Assembly: GCA_023132365.1 (NCBI GenBank)
Contig: JAGLYJ010000002.1
Coordinates: forward strand, 1 to 51,359
Length of the DNA: 51,359 bases
Source of the DNA: Mycoplasmatota bacterium
GTDB lineage: Bacteria; Bacillota_I; Bacilli_A; Izemoplasmatales; Hujiaoplasmataceae
Direction of reading: 5' to 3'
The translations under genes were made by a program, and so were the position numbers. This document shows positions 29,810-39,657 of the stretch, piece by piece. Below the pieces are notes generated by a model that saw nothing but the letters and a program-made list of their open reading frames with translations, made no database searches and was not told the origin of the DNA. How positions within the stretch are numbered: the first letter of the stretch is position 1; every line of letters begins with the position of its first letter.

Positions 29810-30231
29810 ATATGAGTAAGAAGGAGGTAAATCATTAGTAGTAAGGGAAAATATTCTTGATTTGAAGTTATGAAAGTTATTAAAACCAAAATTAATTCTT
29901 TTAATAGCTTTGATCTTATTGTTTAAGCCTTCAATGAAACCATTCGTATATCTTGAATCAATAAAAGAATTACATATTTCTATAAACCAATTGTCATAAG
30001 TTTTAACTACTATAAAGTATTCAGGGATTCTTGAATTTTAAGCTGCTCAATAAATGCTTTTAAAGTATTAGGTGCTTCTTTAGAACCGCAAGTATGAATC
30101 ATTTCGTAGAACTCATCTTTTAAATCCATAGCGATTTTTAATTCAGGACTAAAAGATCTAACCATGTCGACTAATTCTCTAGGCGAAACGTGGATTGGTA
30201 TGGTTTTTAAACAGTGTGAATAAGAGAACAT
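29807..30231 (-). pseudogene. ISL3-family transposase remnant (C-terminal part, frameshifted)
   Basis: SPRELVDMVRSFSPELKIAMDLKDEFYEM...IQESLNTL* then frame change to RIPEYFIVVKTYDNWFIEICNSFIDSRYTNGFIEGLNNKIKAIKRINFGFNNFHNFKSRIF. Confidence 0.85.
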
Positions 30232-30369
30232 TCATGGAGCTGAGCGAGTGGGATTCACAAGAATTTTGCTCCTTATCTTGTCTTAGAAAATCAACTCTGT
30301 ATGAAAACATACAATTTTCCATATAAAAAGAATGAAACTCCGTAATGACAAAACGGATTAACTATATTG

Positions 30370-30400
30370 AGTTTATTTCTGAAAAGAAGCAAACTTTTTT
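30370..30400 (+). terminator. Terminator-like hairpin, copy A
   Basis: AGTTTATTTCT-GAAA-AGAAGCAAACT-TTTTT. Confidence 0.65.
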
Positions 30401-30543
30401 ATTAGAAAAAAACATAATGTTTGTAATATTAAAACTACAGGTTATTTGAATAGTTTCCAGTGTAAACATTCTTTTGGAAATCTATAATAAATAAGTTGAA
30501 TTAAATGTATATCTCATTATAATAAATATCCTAAATATGTTAT

Positions 30544-30761
30544 TTCACTACTTTCAATATATGTTATACTATGTATGTGTAAACATATTTTGCTTATTTT
30601 ATATATTACTTGGCAACATTTAACGAGCAATTATGTAAAATATGAAAGCAATTATCAATAGACGATGCCCGTAGTATGTGGTAACATAAAGCAAGCAACA
30701 TAGTAATGACTGCCCAGAATGATTATTCTAAGTTTATTTCTGAAAAGAAGTAAACTTTTTT
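30544..30761 (+). ncRNA. Candidate ~180-nt small RNA upstream of mscS: promoter plus terminator copy B
   Basis: TTTCAC-16 nt-TATACT (30566-30571); terminator AGTTTATTTCT-GAAA-AGAAGTAAACT-T6 (30731-30761); no ORF; mscS has its own promoter at 30785-30812. Confidence 0.5.
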
Positions 30762-30784
30762 ATTTGCGCATTATTACTATTTAT

Positions 30785-30812
30785 TTGCATTAGTTACTAT
30801 ATTGTATATAAT
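30785..30812 (+). promoter_or_regulatory. Predicted mscS promoter
   Basis: TTGCAT-16 nt-TATAAT. Confidence 0.55.
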
Positions 30813-30878
30813 ATTAGTTATAAGTTGTTGTTTTAAGTATTGAGTTTAATTACTTAAAAATTAGAAAGAAGGAAAAGT

Positions 30879-31907
30879 ATGTTTTTATTTAGTGCAGCGT
30901 TAAATATAATATTCACTGTTATACTGTTAATTGTTTATGTAGGATTAGCATTCATCATAAATAAAGCAATAGCCAAAAGGCAAGAAACAAATAAAAAGGG
31001 AATTTTTTGGTTCTACATATTGTTGTTTTTTGTTTTTGTAGGATTTGCAGGACTAATTCTTTGGTTCTTTGGATTAGATTACTCTTCACAAATCAATAAT
31101 ATTTGGACTAGTATTAGTGATAATATTGGATCTAAGATTGGTGCAATTGCAGGAACAATCATTACATTTTTTATTGCAACTCTAATTATTAAAGTTTCTA
31201 CAATTTTATTAAAAAGGGCAAGTTTAAAAGAAGGTCCAAACAAAAAACGCATGACAACGATGCTGAAAGTAGTTAAAAGTATTATTAGGTATAGTATTGA
31301 AATAGTAGCTATCTTAATTACATTAGCTTTATGGGGAGTCGATGTTTTACCAGCGATTGCAGGACTAGGAATTTTAGGCTTAGTAGTTGGTTTAGGCGCA
31401 CAAAGTATGATTAATGACTTTATAGCTGGTTTCTTTATCATTTTCGAGCATCAGTTTGATGTGGGAGATGTTGTTGAAATTAATGGATTTAAAGGAGAAG
31501 TAATAGACATTGGACTTAAAAGTTCCCGGTTCAGGAACTGGAAAGGTGACGTAAAAATCATGACCAATGGAACTATCAAAAATGTAACAAATTATTCATT
31601 AACAAATTCAGTTGCGGTTATTGAGTTTGGAATCAGTTACTCTGAAGATATTGAAAAAACAATTTCAATATTGAATAAAGAATTGCCTAAGTATAGAGAA
31701 ATATTCCCTGAGATAATAGAAAATCCTGTTATTCTAGGAGTTACAGCTCTAGCAGATAGTTCAGTAAATATAACAGTTATTGTTAAAACCGATACAGAGA
31801 AGCATTATGCTATTGAAAGAGCTATTAGAAAAGGAATTAAAGAGATACTAGATAAAAACAATATTGAGATACCATTTCCACAAATTGTGGTTCATAAATC
31901 TGAATAA
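30879..31907 (+). CDS. mscS: Small-conductance mechanosensitive channel, MscS family
   Basis: LPAIAGLGILGLVVGLGAQSMINDFIAGFFIIFEHQFDVGDVVEINGFKGEV. Confidence 0.93.
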   Translation: MFLFSAALNIIFTVILLIVYVGLAFIINKAIAKRQETNKKGIFWFYILLFFVFVGFAGLILWFFGLDYSSQINNIWTSISDNIGSKIGAIAGTIITFFIATLIIKVSTILLKRASLKEGPNKKRMTTMLKVVKSIIRYSIEIVAILITLALWGVDVLPAIAGLGILGLVVGLGAQSMINDFIAGFFIIFEHQFDVGDVVEINGFKGEVIDIGLKSSRFRNWKGDVKIMTNGTIKNVTNYSLTNSVAVIEFGISYSEDIEKTISILNKELPKYREIFPEIIENPVILGVTALADSSVNITVIVKTDTEKHYAIERAIRKGIKEILDKNNIEIPFPQIVVHKSE

Positions 31908-31911
31908 ATAA

Positions 31912-31941
31912 AACGGACTCTATTTAGATTAGAGTCCGTTC
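31912..31941 (+). terminator. Intrinsic terminator after mscS
   Basis: AACGGACTCTAtttagatTAGAGTCCGTT. Confidence 0.8.
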
Positions 31942-32115
31942 TTAAATATTATTAGTAAATATAACAATTTTGTTATGTATATTTTAATCAATATTTTAAT
32001 ATTTTACCAGTATGTTTATCAAAAGCACTAAAACACGTTATATTAATTTTTAATCAATTGAAAACCTTATGTTATTATGCTATAATAATTTGACTATTTA
32101 TGAACAGGTGATAAT

Positions 32116-33432
32116 ATGGAAAAAATATATTTTGAAGATTTACAAAACTATTTTAATCAAGAAATCAGTATTAGTGGATTTGTTGATAAAGTTAGAGATT
32201 TACAATATGTTCAATTCTTAATAATTAGAGATTCTTCAGCTAAAGTGCAACTTACAATTGAGAAGAATGAAGAGAATAAAGCTTTGAATGAAATTGTAAG
32301 TGCTTTAACTAAGGAAAGTACAATTAAAGCTCAGGGTGTAATTTTAGACGCTCCTAAAGTAAAGCTTAGAGGTATGGAATTTATTCCAACCGCTATTGAA
32401 GTTACTTCAGCTAGCGAAGAAGAGCTACCGATTGACATTAATGACTATAATAACAAATCGAAACAAGATTTACGTCTTGATAATCGTTTTTTAGATTTGA
32501 GAACTGACCGAAATTATCTGATTTTCAAAGCTCAAACAATTGCAGAAATGTCAATGAGAAAATATTGGATAGATCATAATTTCATTGAAATACATTCTCC
32601 AAAGATACTAGGCACAGCCTCAGAATCAGGAGCGGAAGTATTCAAACTTGATTATTTTGGAAAAACAGTTTATTTAGCTCAGTCTCCTCAATTCTATAAA
32701 CAAATGGCGATGGCAGCTGGGTTTAATAATGTTTTTGAAATTGGACCAGTATTTCGAGCTGAAAAATCTCATACAGCTTATCATGCAACGGAATTTACAT
32801 CTGTAGATTGTGAAATGAGCTGGATCAACTCACATCATGATGTAATGGATTTAGAAGAAGCAATCATGGTTGAAGTAATGAAAGATTTAAAGAATAGCAT
32901 AGGTGAGGAATTCCAAAAAACATTCAAAAAAGAAATTACTGTACCAGAAGTTGCTTTTCCAAGAATTCCTTTTAGTGAAGCTAAAAAAATAATTCAAGAA
33001 AACTATAAATATATCGGTGAAAAAGAATTTGATTTTGATCGTAGAGAAGAAGAACTTATATGCTTATACGCAAGAAAGAAATTGAATTCTGATTTTGTCT
33101 TCATTATTGATTATCCATTTGAAGCTAGACCTTTTTACCATATGTTAGATGAAAGAGGGCTTACTAAAAGTTTTGACTTATTATATAAAGGTATAGAAAC
33201 TACTACAGGTGCACAAAGAGAACATCGTATTGATGTATTAAAAGAACAAGCTAAAATGAAAGATATTCCATTAGAATCACTAGATTTCTATTTCAATTTC
33301 TTCAAATTCGGAGTTCCACCACACGGTGGATATGGATTTGGATTAAACAGGTTTATGATGCGATTATTTAATATTGATAATATTAGAGATGTAACATTCT
33401 TGTATAGAGGTCCAAATAGAGTTAATCCTTAA
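32116..33432 (+). CDS. aspS: Aspartyl-tRNA synthetase, archaeal-type (compact, no GAD insertion)
   Basis: 438 aa; AESGAEVFKLDYFGKTVYLAQSPQFYKQ, FEIGPVFRAEKSHT, GGYGFGLNRFMMRLFNIDNIRDV class II motifs. Confidence 0.88.
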   Translation: MEKIYFEDLQNYFNQEISISGFVDKVRDLQYVQFLIIRDSSAKVQLTIEKNEENKALNEIVSALTKESTIKAQGVILDAPKVKLRGMEFIPTAIEVTSASEEELPIDINDYNNKSKQDLRLDNRFLDLRTDRNYLIFKAQTIAEMSMRKYWIDHNFIEIHSPKILGTASESGAEVFKLDYFGKTVYLAQSPQFYKQMAMAAGFNNVFEIGPVFRAEKSHTAYHATEFTSVDCEMSWINSHHDVMDLEEAIMVEVMKDLKNSIGEEFQKTFKKEITVPEVAFPRIPFSEAKKIIQENYKYIGEKEFDFDRREEELICLYARKKLNSDFVFIIDYPFEARPFYHMLDERGLTKSFDLLYKGIETTTGAQREHRIDVLKEQAKMKDIPLESLDFYFNFFKFGVPPHGGYGFGLNRFMMRLFNIDNIRDVTFLYRGPNRVNP

Positions 33433-33515
33433 AATTTAAACTAAGCCAAAAAGGTTTAGTTTTTCTTTTTGTTTTGTGGTAAAATAATAGTAATAAAACC
33501 AAGAAAGAGATAACA

Positions 33516-34214
33516 ATGAATCTTAAGATTATATTTGAAGATAACCATATAATTGTCGTACTTAAACCAAGGGGTGTTTTGTCTCAAGCGGGAGACATAG
33601 CACAACCTGATATGGTTAATATTTTAAAAGAATATATAAAAGATAAGTACAATAAGCCAGGGAATGTTTACCTTGGTTTAGTTCACCGTTTAGATATCAA
33701 TGTAGCTGGTTTAATGGTGTTTGCAAAAACATCAAAAGCAGCTAAAAGACTTTCTGAACAAATCAGAAATCATGATTTTACAAAGAAGTATTTGGCCATT
33801 GTTAAAGGATCACTAAATAATGATAATGGATTATTGGAAGATTACATTGTAAAAGATGAAGTTAAGAGACAAGCAAGACTTGGAGATATAACAAATGGTA
33901 AACTTGCAAAGTTAGAGTATGAAACTCTTGATAAGGCAATGATTTTTGATGAAAAGTATTCGTTAATTAAAATTAACTTAATCACAGGCAGGTTTCATCA
34001 AATAAGATTTCAATTATCTAATGCAGAGCATCCAATACTCGGAGACTCTAAATATGGTGGATTTAAACCAAACAGAGAATTTTTCCTAGGGTTATATGCT
34101 TATCAAATAGAATTTGAACACCCTACAAAAAAAGAACAAATGATTTTTAATTTAAAACCAGAACATAAGTTTTTCATTCAATTTGCTAAATTGAATGATA
34201 TTAGTTGGAGGTAG
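33516..34214 (+). CDS. RluA-family rRNA pseudouridine synthase
   Basis: VHRLDINVAGLMVFAKT motif, GRFHQIRFQ. Confidence 0.92.
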   Translation: MNLKIIFEDNHIIVVLKPRGVLSQAGDIAQPDMVNILKEYIKDKYNKPGNVYLGLVHRLDINVAGLMVFAKTSKAAKRLSEQIRNHDFTKKYLAIVKGSLNNDNGLLEDYIVKDEVKRQARLGDITNGKLAKLEYETLDKAMIFDEKYSLIKINLITGRFHQIRFQLSNAEHPILGDSKYGGFKPNREFFLGLYAYQIEFEHPTKKEQMIFNLKPEHKFFIQFAKLNDISWR

Positions 34215-34216
34215 AC

Positions 34217-35203
34217 ATGAATTTATTAGTATTAGGTGGCGCAGGATATATTGGCAGTCACTTTGTAAAACTATCAATAGAATTAGAACATTCAGTTATC
34301 GTAGTTGATAACTTACTTACTGGTCATAAAGAATCTTTGCCTAAACAAGCTAAATTTTATGAAGGAGACATTAGAGACCGTGATTTCCTTAATAAAGTAT
34401 TTAAGGACAATACTATTGACGCATGTATTCATTTTGCAGCGTCTAGTTTAGTTGGTGAATCAATGAAAGATCCAATTAAATACTTTGATAATAATGTAAA
34501 CGGAACAATTGTCTTACTAGAAATGATGGCTAAATATGATGTTAAAAAAATTGTTTTCTCATCAAGTGCAGCTACCTATGGTTCACACGAAAAAATGCCA
34601 ATAACTGAAGACTATGAAACAAATCCAACAAATCCATATGGTGAAACTAAGCTGTTTATGGAAAAAATGATGAAATGGGCTGATAAAGCTTATGATATTA
34701 AATATGTTAGTTTAAGATATTTTAATGTAGCTGGAGCTTCGAGTGACTCAAGTATAGGAGAAGATCATTTTCCAGAGACACATTTAATCCCTATTGTTTT
34801 ACAAGTTCCACTTGAAAAACGCGAGTATATAACTATATTTGGTAATGATTATTTAACATTTGATGGAACTTGTATAAGAGATTATATTCATGTAGAAGAT
34901 TTGGTAGATGCTCATATAAAAGCTTTAAAATACCTAGAAGAAGGAAATAGTTCTGAAATATTTAATTTAGGAACAGAGACTGGTTTTTCAAATCTTCAAA
35001 TAGTTGAAACTTCTAGAAAAGTTACAGGGCATAAATTGCCTATGAAGATTGGAAGTAGAAGATTAGGAGACCCAGATAAACTAGTTGCCACATATAAAAA
35101 GGCTGAAAAAATCTTAGGCTGGAAACCAACTAAGAATATTGAAGATATAATTTCATCTGCTTGGAGTTTTCATAAAAAACATCCTAATGGATATAAGGAG
35201 TAA
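34217..35203 (+). CDS. galE: UDP-glucose 4-epimerase
   Basis: GGAGYIGSH, SSSAATYG, NPYGETK, LRYFNVAGA. Confidence 0.95.
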   Translation: MNLLVLGGAGYIGSHFVKLSIELEHSVIVVDNLLTGHKESLPKQAKFYEGDIRDRDFLNKVFKDNTIDACIHFAASSLVGESMKDPIKYFDNNVNGTIVLLEMMAKYDVKKIVFSSSAATYGSHEKMPITEDYETNPTNPYGETKLFMEKMMKWADKAYDIKYVSLRYFNVAGASSDSSIGEDHFPETHLIPIVLQVPLEKREYITIFGNDYLTFDGTCIRDYIHVEDLVDAHIKALKYLEEGNSSEIFNLGTETGFSNLQIVETSRKVTGHKLPMKIGSRRLGDPDKLVATYKKAEKILGWKPTKNIEDIISSAWSFHKKHPNGYKE

Positions 35204-35205
35204 TT

Positions 35206-36678
35206 ATGATTAATCAAAAAATCAATGAACTTATTGTTTATGCTAAGAAAAACCTTTATCTAGGACTCGATGACGAGTATTACGCAGCTAATAGGTTACT
35301 GTATTTACTCAAATTAAATAAATTTAATAAAGAAGTCGTAAGTGAAGAATTAGATTTTTTTGAAATCATTAATTCTATTCTTGACTATGCATATGAAAAT
35401 AAGATTATTGAATCGAATACAGTAATATCAAGAGATGCATTTGAGGCGAAAATTGTTGATTGTGTATTGCCACGTCCTAGTGAACTAACAAGAATATTTA
35501 AAACAAAATATAAAACTGGGCCTTTAACAGCTACAACTTTTTTCCATGATTTTTCGAAAGCAACTAATTATATTAAAACAAAGAGAAATGAAAAAAATAT
35601 TCAATACACTTATGATGGGAAATATGTTCCTTTAGAAATTACTATTAATTTATCAAAACCGGAAAAAGATCCAAAAGATATTAAAAAGCAAGCTCTAAAC
35701 AAAGATAAGTACCCAACTTGTCCATTATGTATGGAAAATGTAGGTGTATATCAATCTACGAGTTTAGCTCCGAGATCAAATCATAGAGTTGTATCAATTA
35801 CTCTAAATCATGAAAAAGAAGAATGGGGTATCCAATATTCCCCATATGCTTACTTTAATGAGCATATGATTATCTTAAAAAAAGAGCACTCACCAATGTA
35901 TGTTAATGAAAGGACTTTTGCTGAATTAGTTGATTTCATTAATAAGTTTCCTCAATATCTAGTTGGTTCAAATGCTGGACTTCCAATAGTTGGAGGATCA
36001 ATTCTGGGTCATCATCATTTTCAAGGAGGAAGATATGATTTTCCAATTGAAAAAGCTCGAGTTTTACGAAAATATAAAAGACGAAAAGTAGAAGTAGAAA
36101 TATTAGATTGGCCAATGGCTGCTATTAAAGTTAGTTCTAATAACGAAAATGCGTTACTCGACATGGTTTCAGATATTTATAAAGCTTGGTACAAGTATGA
36201 AAATCAAAACATCAAAATATATTCTCATACTGATGAAGACCATAACACTGTAACGCCGATACTTAAACTTGATGGAGCTAAGTATAATTTCTATATAATA
36301 TTAAGAAATAATTATTCTACCGAAGAACAGCCTTACGGGTTGTACCATCCTAGAGAAGAATTATTTCACATTAAGAAAGAAAATATTGGTCTTATAGAGG
36401 TAATGGGGTTAGCTATTCTACCTGGAAGATTAGTAGAGGAACTTAATCTAATAGAAGATTGTCTTCTTAACAATAAAGATCCAAAGGAATATAAAGAATT
36501 GGAAAAACATCTTACTTGGATAGAATCTCTAAAAGAAATGAAAATAAACAAAGATGAAATTCAAGCTGTTATGAAGCAAGATATAGGTCACATATTTGAA
36601 CAAGTACTTGAAGACTGTAATGTCTTTAAATACGGCACAAAAGAAGATTTATTGAGATTTATTGAAAAAGTTGTTTAG
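35206..36678 (+). CDS. galT: UDP-glucose--hexose-1-phosphate uridylyltransferase (GalT class II)
   Basis: 490 aa; CPLCMENVG, GGSILGHHHFQGG; adjacent to galE. Confidence 0.93.
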   Translation: MINQKINELIVYAKKNLYLGLDDEYYAANRLLYLLKLNKFNKEVVSEELDFFEIINSILDYAYENKIIESNTVISRDAFEAKIVDCVLPRPSELTRIFKTKYKTGPLTATTFFHDFSKATNYIKTKRNEKNIQYTYDGKYVPLEITINLSKPEKDPKDIKKQALNKDKYPTCPLCMENVGVYQSTSLAPRSNHRVVSITLNHEKEEWGIQYSPYAYFNEHMIILKKEHSPMYVNERTFAELVDFINKFPQYLVGSNAGLPIVGGSILGHHHFQGGRYDFPIEKARVLRKYKRRKVEVEILDWPMAAIKVSSNNENALLDMVSDIYKAWYKYENQNIKIYSHTDEDHNTVTPILKLDGAKYNFYIILRNNYSTEEQPYGLYHPREELFHIKKENIGLIEVMGLAILPGRLVEELNLIEDCLLNNKDPKEYKELEKHLTWIESLKEMKINKDEIQAVMKQDIGHIFEQVLEDCNVFKYGTKEDLLRFIEKVV

Positions 36679-36732
36679 TTATTTAAATGTAACTATATTA
36701 TGTTATAATACTTAAAACAAAGGAGTGATATT

Positions 36733-38166
36733 ATGGCAAAGAAATTAGTAAAAGAGATTACTGATAGAAATTCAGATTTTGCTAAATGGTATACAGATGT
36801 ATGCCGTAAAGCAGAATTAATGGATTATTCAGACGCTAAAGGGTTTATTATCTATAGACCTTATGGTTATGCATTATGGGAGGGAATTAAAGGATATTTA
36901 GATGATTTATTTAAGAAAACTGGTCATCAAAATGTTTATATGCCGCTTGTCATTCCAGAATCATTATTTATGAAAGAAGCTGAACATGTTGAAGGGTTTG
37001 CTCCTGAAACTGCAATTATAACAATTGGTGGAAATGAGAAACTAGCTGAACGATTGATTATAAGACCAACTTCTGAAACCTTATTCTGTAATCACTATTC
37101 AAGAATCATTACATCTTATCGTGATTTGCCAAAGAAATATAATCAATGGTGTTCTGTTGTAAGATGGGAAAAAACAACTAGACCATTCTTAAGAGGAAGT
37201 GAATTTCTATGGCAAGAAGGTCACACTGTACACAGAGATGAAGAAGAAGCTAGAAAAGAAGCATTTGATATATTAGAAATATATGAAAAACTAGGAAAAG
37301 ATTTTCTAGCAATTCCATTTATTATTGGTACAAAAACAGAAAAAGAGAAATTCGCCGGTGCGGTAAATACCTATACAATTGAAGCCTTAATGCATGATGG
37401 AAAAGCTTTGCAAAGTGGAACTACTCATTATCTTGGCACTGGTTTTGCAGAAGCGTTCAATATAAGCTTTCAAGATAAAGATGGAAAAGTTAAAAATCCT
37501 TATCAAACTTCTTGGGGGTTATCAACAAGATTAATTGGAGCGGTTATTATGGTTCATGGAGATGATTCTGGGCTTGTACTGCCACCATATTTAGCGCCAA
37601 CACAAGTAATAATAATACCAATTCAACAGAAAAAACCTGGTGTCTTAGAGGCTTGTGTTGAATTGAAAGAAGAAATAGAAAAACAAGGAGTAAGAGTAGA
37701 AATTGATGACTCTGATAAGTCTCCAGGGTGGAAATTTGCTGAATCTGAAATGAAGGGAATTCCATTAAGAATCGAAATTGGACCAAGAGATTTAGAAAAT
37801 AATCAGTGTGTTGTTGTGAAAAGATATAATGGGGAAAAAACTACTCATGAAATTTCAATTGTAGATGAATCTATTCCACCATTATTGCAGACAATTCATG
37901 ATGAAATGTATCAAAGAGCATTAATGAATGTCTTAGATAACACTAAATCTACTGAAGATTACGAAGAGTTTAAGAAAATGATTAAAGAAAAACCAGGATA
38001 TATTAAAATGATGTGGTGTGGAGATCGAGACTGTGAATTAAAAGTGAAAAATGATACCCAAGCAACATCAAGGTGTATGCCTTTTGATCAAACGCCAATT
38101 GGTAAGAAATGCCCAATTTGTGGTGAGGATGCAAAACACTTAGTCTACTGGGCTAAAGCATACTAA
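36733..38166 (+). CDS. proS: Prolyl-tRNA synthetase, archaeal/eukaryote-like type with C-terminal zinc domain
   Basis: 477 aa; IRPTSETLFCNHYSRII, RWEKTTRPFLRGSEFLWQEGHTVH, C-terminal CGDRDCE..CPICGE. Confidence 0.95.
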   Translation: MAKKLVKEITDRNSDFAKWYTDVCRKAELMDYSDAKGFIIYRPYGYALWEGIKGYLDDLFKKTGHQNVYMPLVIPESLFMKEAEHVEGFAPETAIITIGGNEKLAERLIIRPTSETLFCNHYSRIITSYRDLPKKYNQWCSVVRWEKTTRPFLRGSEFLWQEGHTVHRDEEEARKEAFDILEIYEKLGKDFLAIPFIIGTKTEKEKFAGAVNTYTIEALMHDGKALQSGTTHYLGTGFAEAFNISFQDKDGKVKNPYQTSWGLSTRLIGAVIMVHGDDSGLVLPPYLAPTQVIIIPIQQKKPGVLEACVELKEEIEKQGVRVEIDDSDKSPGWKFAESEMKGIPLRIEIGPRDLENNQCVVVKRYNGEKTTHEISIVDESIPPLLQTIHDEMYQRALMNVLDNTKSTEDYEEFKKMIKEKPGYIKMMWCGDRDCELKVKNDTQATSRCMPFDQTPIGKKCPICGEDAKHLVYWAKAY

Positions 38167-38171
38167 AAAAA

Positions 38172-38200
38172 AATGAACTCGAATATTTCGAGTTCTTTTT
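38172..38200. terminator. Convergent intrinsic terminator
   Basis: GAACTCGAAtatTTCGAGTTC flanked by A- and T-runs. Confidence 0.8.
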
Positions 38201-38201
38201 A

Positions 38202-38723
38202 TTAGAAAATTGTATTTCCCTTTGAATCAATAGCTACGATTGCTGGAAAGTTTTCAACAGTTAATTTTCTTATTGCTTCAGCACCAAGTTCAGAATATGC
38301 AATAACCTCACTTGATTTTACCGTTTTCGATAGTAAGGCACCAATACCACCAATTGCCATTAAGTAAACAGCTTTATGCTTCTTTACTTCAGCAACTAAT
38401 TCATTTGATCTTTCACCTTTTCCAATCATTACTTTTAAACCTTTTGCCATTAACTTAGGACTAAATTTATCCATTCTGTAACTTGAAGTTGGTCCGCAAC
38501 TTCCAATTGCCTTGCCAGGTCTAGCTGGAGTTGGTCCAACATAATACACAATCTGTCCCTCTAATTCAAATGGAAGTTTTTGAGATGTATCTAAAGCTTC
38601 AACTAAGTTTTTATGAGCGGCATCTCTTGCAGTATATATAGTTCCTGATATTAATACTTCATCACCAATAGTTAAGCTTTCTCTAGTTAAATCATCTATA
38701 GGTGTATTAAGCTTCTTTTCCAA
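38202..38723 (-). CDS. Class I fumarate hydratase beta (C-terminal) subunit
   Basis: GDEVLISGTIYTARDAAHK, YVGPTPARPGKAIGSCGPTSSYRMD. Confidence 0.92.
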   Translation of the reverse strand: MEKKLNTPIDDLTRESLTIGDEVLISGTIYTARDAAHKNLVEALDTSQKLPFELEGQIVYYVGPTPARPGKAIGSCGPTSSYRMDKFSPKLMAKGLKVMIGKGERSNELVAEVKKHKAVYLMAIGGIGALLSKTVKSSEVIAYSELGAEAIRKLTVENFPAIVAIDSKGNTIF

Positions 38724-39561
38724 TTAAAGTCACCTCTTTTTTTCTCGCACTATGACATTGTAAATTTACAGCTACAGGAAGTGATGCTATATGGCAAGCT
38801 GCTGAATTAACTTTTACAGCTAAAGCAGTAGTATTTCCACCCAAGCCCATAGGACCGACATTTAGTTTATTGATTCTTTCTAGCAACTCTACTTCCAAAA
38901 GTCTATCTTCATCAATTTTAGCGTTATCATCTATTGGTCTAAATATAGCTTTTTTTGCTAAATAGGTTACATGTTCAAAATTACCCCCAATACCAATTCC
39001 TACTATGAGTGGTGGGCAAGGTTTTCCACCAGCGTTCTCGATTGTTTCAAGCACAAAGTTTATAATGCCTTCTCTACCATCAGCTGGAGTCAGCATTTTC
39101 AATGTTGACATGTTTTCGCTACCCCCACCTTTAGGAGCTAAATGAATAATCATTTTGTTTCCTGGAATAAAATCATAGTGAATGACGGCTGGAGTATTAT
39201 CTTTAGTATTTATACGGTTTAGAGGATGTTTTACTACAGATTTTCTTAAGAAACCTTCAGTATAACCAACACTTACTCCTTCATTAATAGCTTCAGTTAA
39301 ATCATAATCAAAAATCAAATTTCTACCTATTTCAATGAAACAGACACAAACACCTGTATCTTGACACAAAGGAATGTTCTCTTCTTTAGCAATCCTTTGG
39401 TTTTCAATAATTTTACTTAATACATTTTTTGCGATATTGTTTTTTTCATTGCCAAAAGCTGATTCAAGACTTTTAATTACTTCTGAACCTAGAGTGCGTG
39501 TGGTTTCCATAATCATTTCTTTAATTGTATTTACGATAAGGTTCCTGTCAATTTTATACAT
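38707..39561 (-). CDS. Class I fumarate hydratase alpha (N-terminal, Fe-S) subunit
   Basis: PLCQDTGVCVCFIEIG, KGGGSENMS, GIGIGGNFEHVTYLAKKA. Confidence 0.92.
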   Translation of the reverse strand: MYKIDRNLIVNTIKEMIMETTRTLGSEVIKSLESAFGNEKNNIAKNVLSKIIENQRIAKEENIPLCQDTGVCVCFIEIGRNLIFDYDLTEAINEGVSVGYTEGFLRKSVVKHPLNRINTKDNTPAVIHYDFIPGNKMIIHLAPKGGGSENMSTLKMLTPADGREGIINFVLETIENAGGKPCPPLIVGIGIGGNFEHVTYLAKKAIFRPIDDNAKIDEDRLLEVELLERINKLNVGPMGLGGNTTALAVKVNSAACHIASLPVAVNLQCHSARKKEVTLIGKEA

Positions 39562-39657
39562 TTTGCCACCTCTAGAAATATTATAACATTATTCATAATA
39601 TTTTAAAGTAGAAAATCTATAGCATGATTTATTTATTATAAAATTAATATAATATTA

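Noticed and set aside
30578-30761. Known riboswitch (e.g. ydaO/c-di-AMP) or 6S RNA for the RNA upstream of mscS
   Set aside because: Could not match the conserved ydaO core or a 6S-like long closing stem by eye; kept only as an unclassified candidate RNA.
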